DNA of 64,000 bases from Pseudomonas lini (GTDB lineage Bacteria; Pseudomonadota; Gammaproteobacteria; Pseudomonadales; Pseudomonadaceae): NCBI RefSeq assembly GCF_964063345.1, contig NZ_OZ061318.1:496001-560000 (forward strand). Reading direction: 5' to 3'. The notes under the pieces are model-generated. The model did not search any database, was not told where the DNA came from, and worked only from the letters and a program-made list of their open reading frames with translations. Shown piece by piece: positions 63,430-64,000 of the stretch. The number at the start of each line of letters is the position of its first letter. Position 1 is the stretch's first letter. The translations under genes and the position numbers were made by a program.

Positions 63430-64000
63430 TCAGTTCCTCAGCAGTTGTTTGAGCGGTACATCGGCGTCAGCCAGAGCGTTCACCGAAAGGAAGTTACGGT
63501 GAGCGATCAGCCGTTCGCACAACTTGATGTCCTTGGCGACGCTATTCCCCAGCCCCCAGCCGCAAGCGCCTTGCAGACATTGCTCTGCATCAAGGTAGAA
63601 CAACAGGAAACCGCCACCGGGGGTTGGCCGGCTCGCGGTGGGTTGTGTGTTTGCGATCACGCCCACGGTCTGCAAACCCCAGTCGTATTGATCGGACCAA
63701 AAACCGGGAGTGACCTCGAAGGGCAACTCGCCGCCCAACAGATTCAGGGCGGCGTGACGACCTTGGGTCTCGGCGTTGCGCCAGGTTTCCTGACGCTGGA
63801 AAACGCCTTGCGGGTGCAGCCGAAACTCACAGACATCGCCCGCCGCAAAGATGTCCGGCGCACTGGTGCGCAGTTGGGCATCGACGCGGATGCCCTGGCC
63901 GACCTCGAGTCCTGCGGCCGCGGCCAGTTCAGTGTTGGGTTGCATGCCGATACCCACCACCACCAAGTCGCAGGGCAGCAACTGGCCGTTGACCAGTTGC
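63430..64000 (-). CDS. FAD-dependent ferredoxin reductase (5' end cut by window edge)
   Basis: The C-terminal 189 residues are present; the frame is open to the window edge. Visible features: LLPCDLVVVGIGMQPNTELA, the FAD-binding ATG-type motif APDIFAAGDVCEFRLHPQGV, EVTPGFWSDQYDWGLQTVGV, then a reductase-type C-terminal domain. This fits the reductases of Rieske-type oxygenase systems (BphA4-like). The Rieske component is probably beyond the edge. In one operon with the TIM-barrel gene. Confidence 0.84.
   Translation of the reverse strand, partial: QLVNGQLLPCDLVVVGIGMQPNTELAAAAGLEVGQGIRVDAQLRTSAPDIFAAGDVCEFRLHPQGVFQRQETWRNAETQGRHAALNLLGGELPFEVTPGFWSDQYDWGLQTVGVIANTQPTASRPTPGGGFLLFYLDAEQCLQGACGWGLGNSVAKDIKLCERLIAHRNFLSVNALADADVPLKQLLRN

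Overview
The window looks like chromosomal DNA of a Pseudomonas of the fluorescens group. The evidence is the high-GC coding style, the bkdR-bkdA1-bkdA2-bkdB-lpdV operon with P. putida-like sequences, an S-type pyocin module, an AgmR-type regulator, a NosP/NahK pair, and many REP-type inverted repeats of the GTGGGAGCGGGCTTGC kind between genes. No rRNA, tRNA, IS element, prophage or CRISPR array was recognised. All calls come from reading the sequence and from remembered family features; no search was run.

Layout. 1-13.8 kb: accessory part of a PQQ-dependent alcohol oxidation (ped/exa-type) locus. It holds a SoxYZ-like carrier (cut by the edge), a MoxJ-like binding protein, cytochrome c (pedF type), a four-gene ABC transporter/beta-propeller operon ending in pedC, a seven-copy 180-bp tandem repeat array, a CXXCW-type rhodanese protein, the LuxR-type response regulator AgmR/ErbR, the hybrid kinase NahK, the FIST protein NosP, and a porin. 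No quinoprotein alcohol dehydrogenase lies inside the window. Four similar near-palindromes (TACTACC-TT-GGTA type) sit upstream of four of these transcription units. 14-17.6 kb: sulfide detoxification (TSUP exporter, type II sulfide:quinone reductase, BigR repressor, divergent persulfide dioxygenase). 17.7-24.7 kb: branched-chain keto acid dehydrogenase operon with its Lrp-type activator, then ilvE. 24.7-28.7 kb: small membrane protein, LysR, LysE-type exporter, ArsR-type regulator, cytochrome P450.

29-31 kb: a short S-type pyocin with a candidate nuclease tail and its immunity gene, bracketed by two look-alike terminator hairpins. 31-45 kb: FKBP isomerase, hypothetical genes, Kef-type antiporter, AlkC glycosylase with an Ig-like tail, a small Pseudomonas protein (DUF6124-like) with an unusually structured upstream region, LysR/GMC dehydrogenase/MFS unit, DUF427, topoisomerase III, GNAT. 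45-48 kb: cyanate detoxification (cynR, cynS, beta-carbonic anhydrase). 48-56 kb: BON protein, a ProA-like dehydrogenase paralogue, DUF3616, glutaminase, ferric-reductase-like membrane protein, DoxX, dienelactone hydrolase, MFS. 56-64 kb: a 53-codon gene coupled to an XRE-cupin regulator, a very unusual Met/Cys-rich protein (73 Met and 16 Cys in 170 residues, internally duplicated), a decayed stretch with a GrpB remnant, threonine dehydratase/AraC, MFS/LysR, a TIM-barrel isomerase and the end of a ferredoxin reductase.

The strongest candidates for something undescribed are the Met/Cys-rich protein at 56893-57405, the shared palindrome regulon of the ped locus, the 180-bp array that copies the end of pedC, the bacteriocin cassette, and the structured region at 35491-35690.
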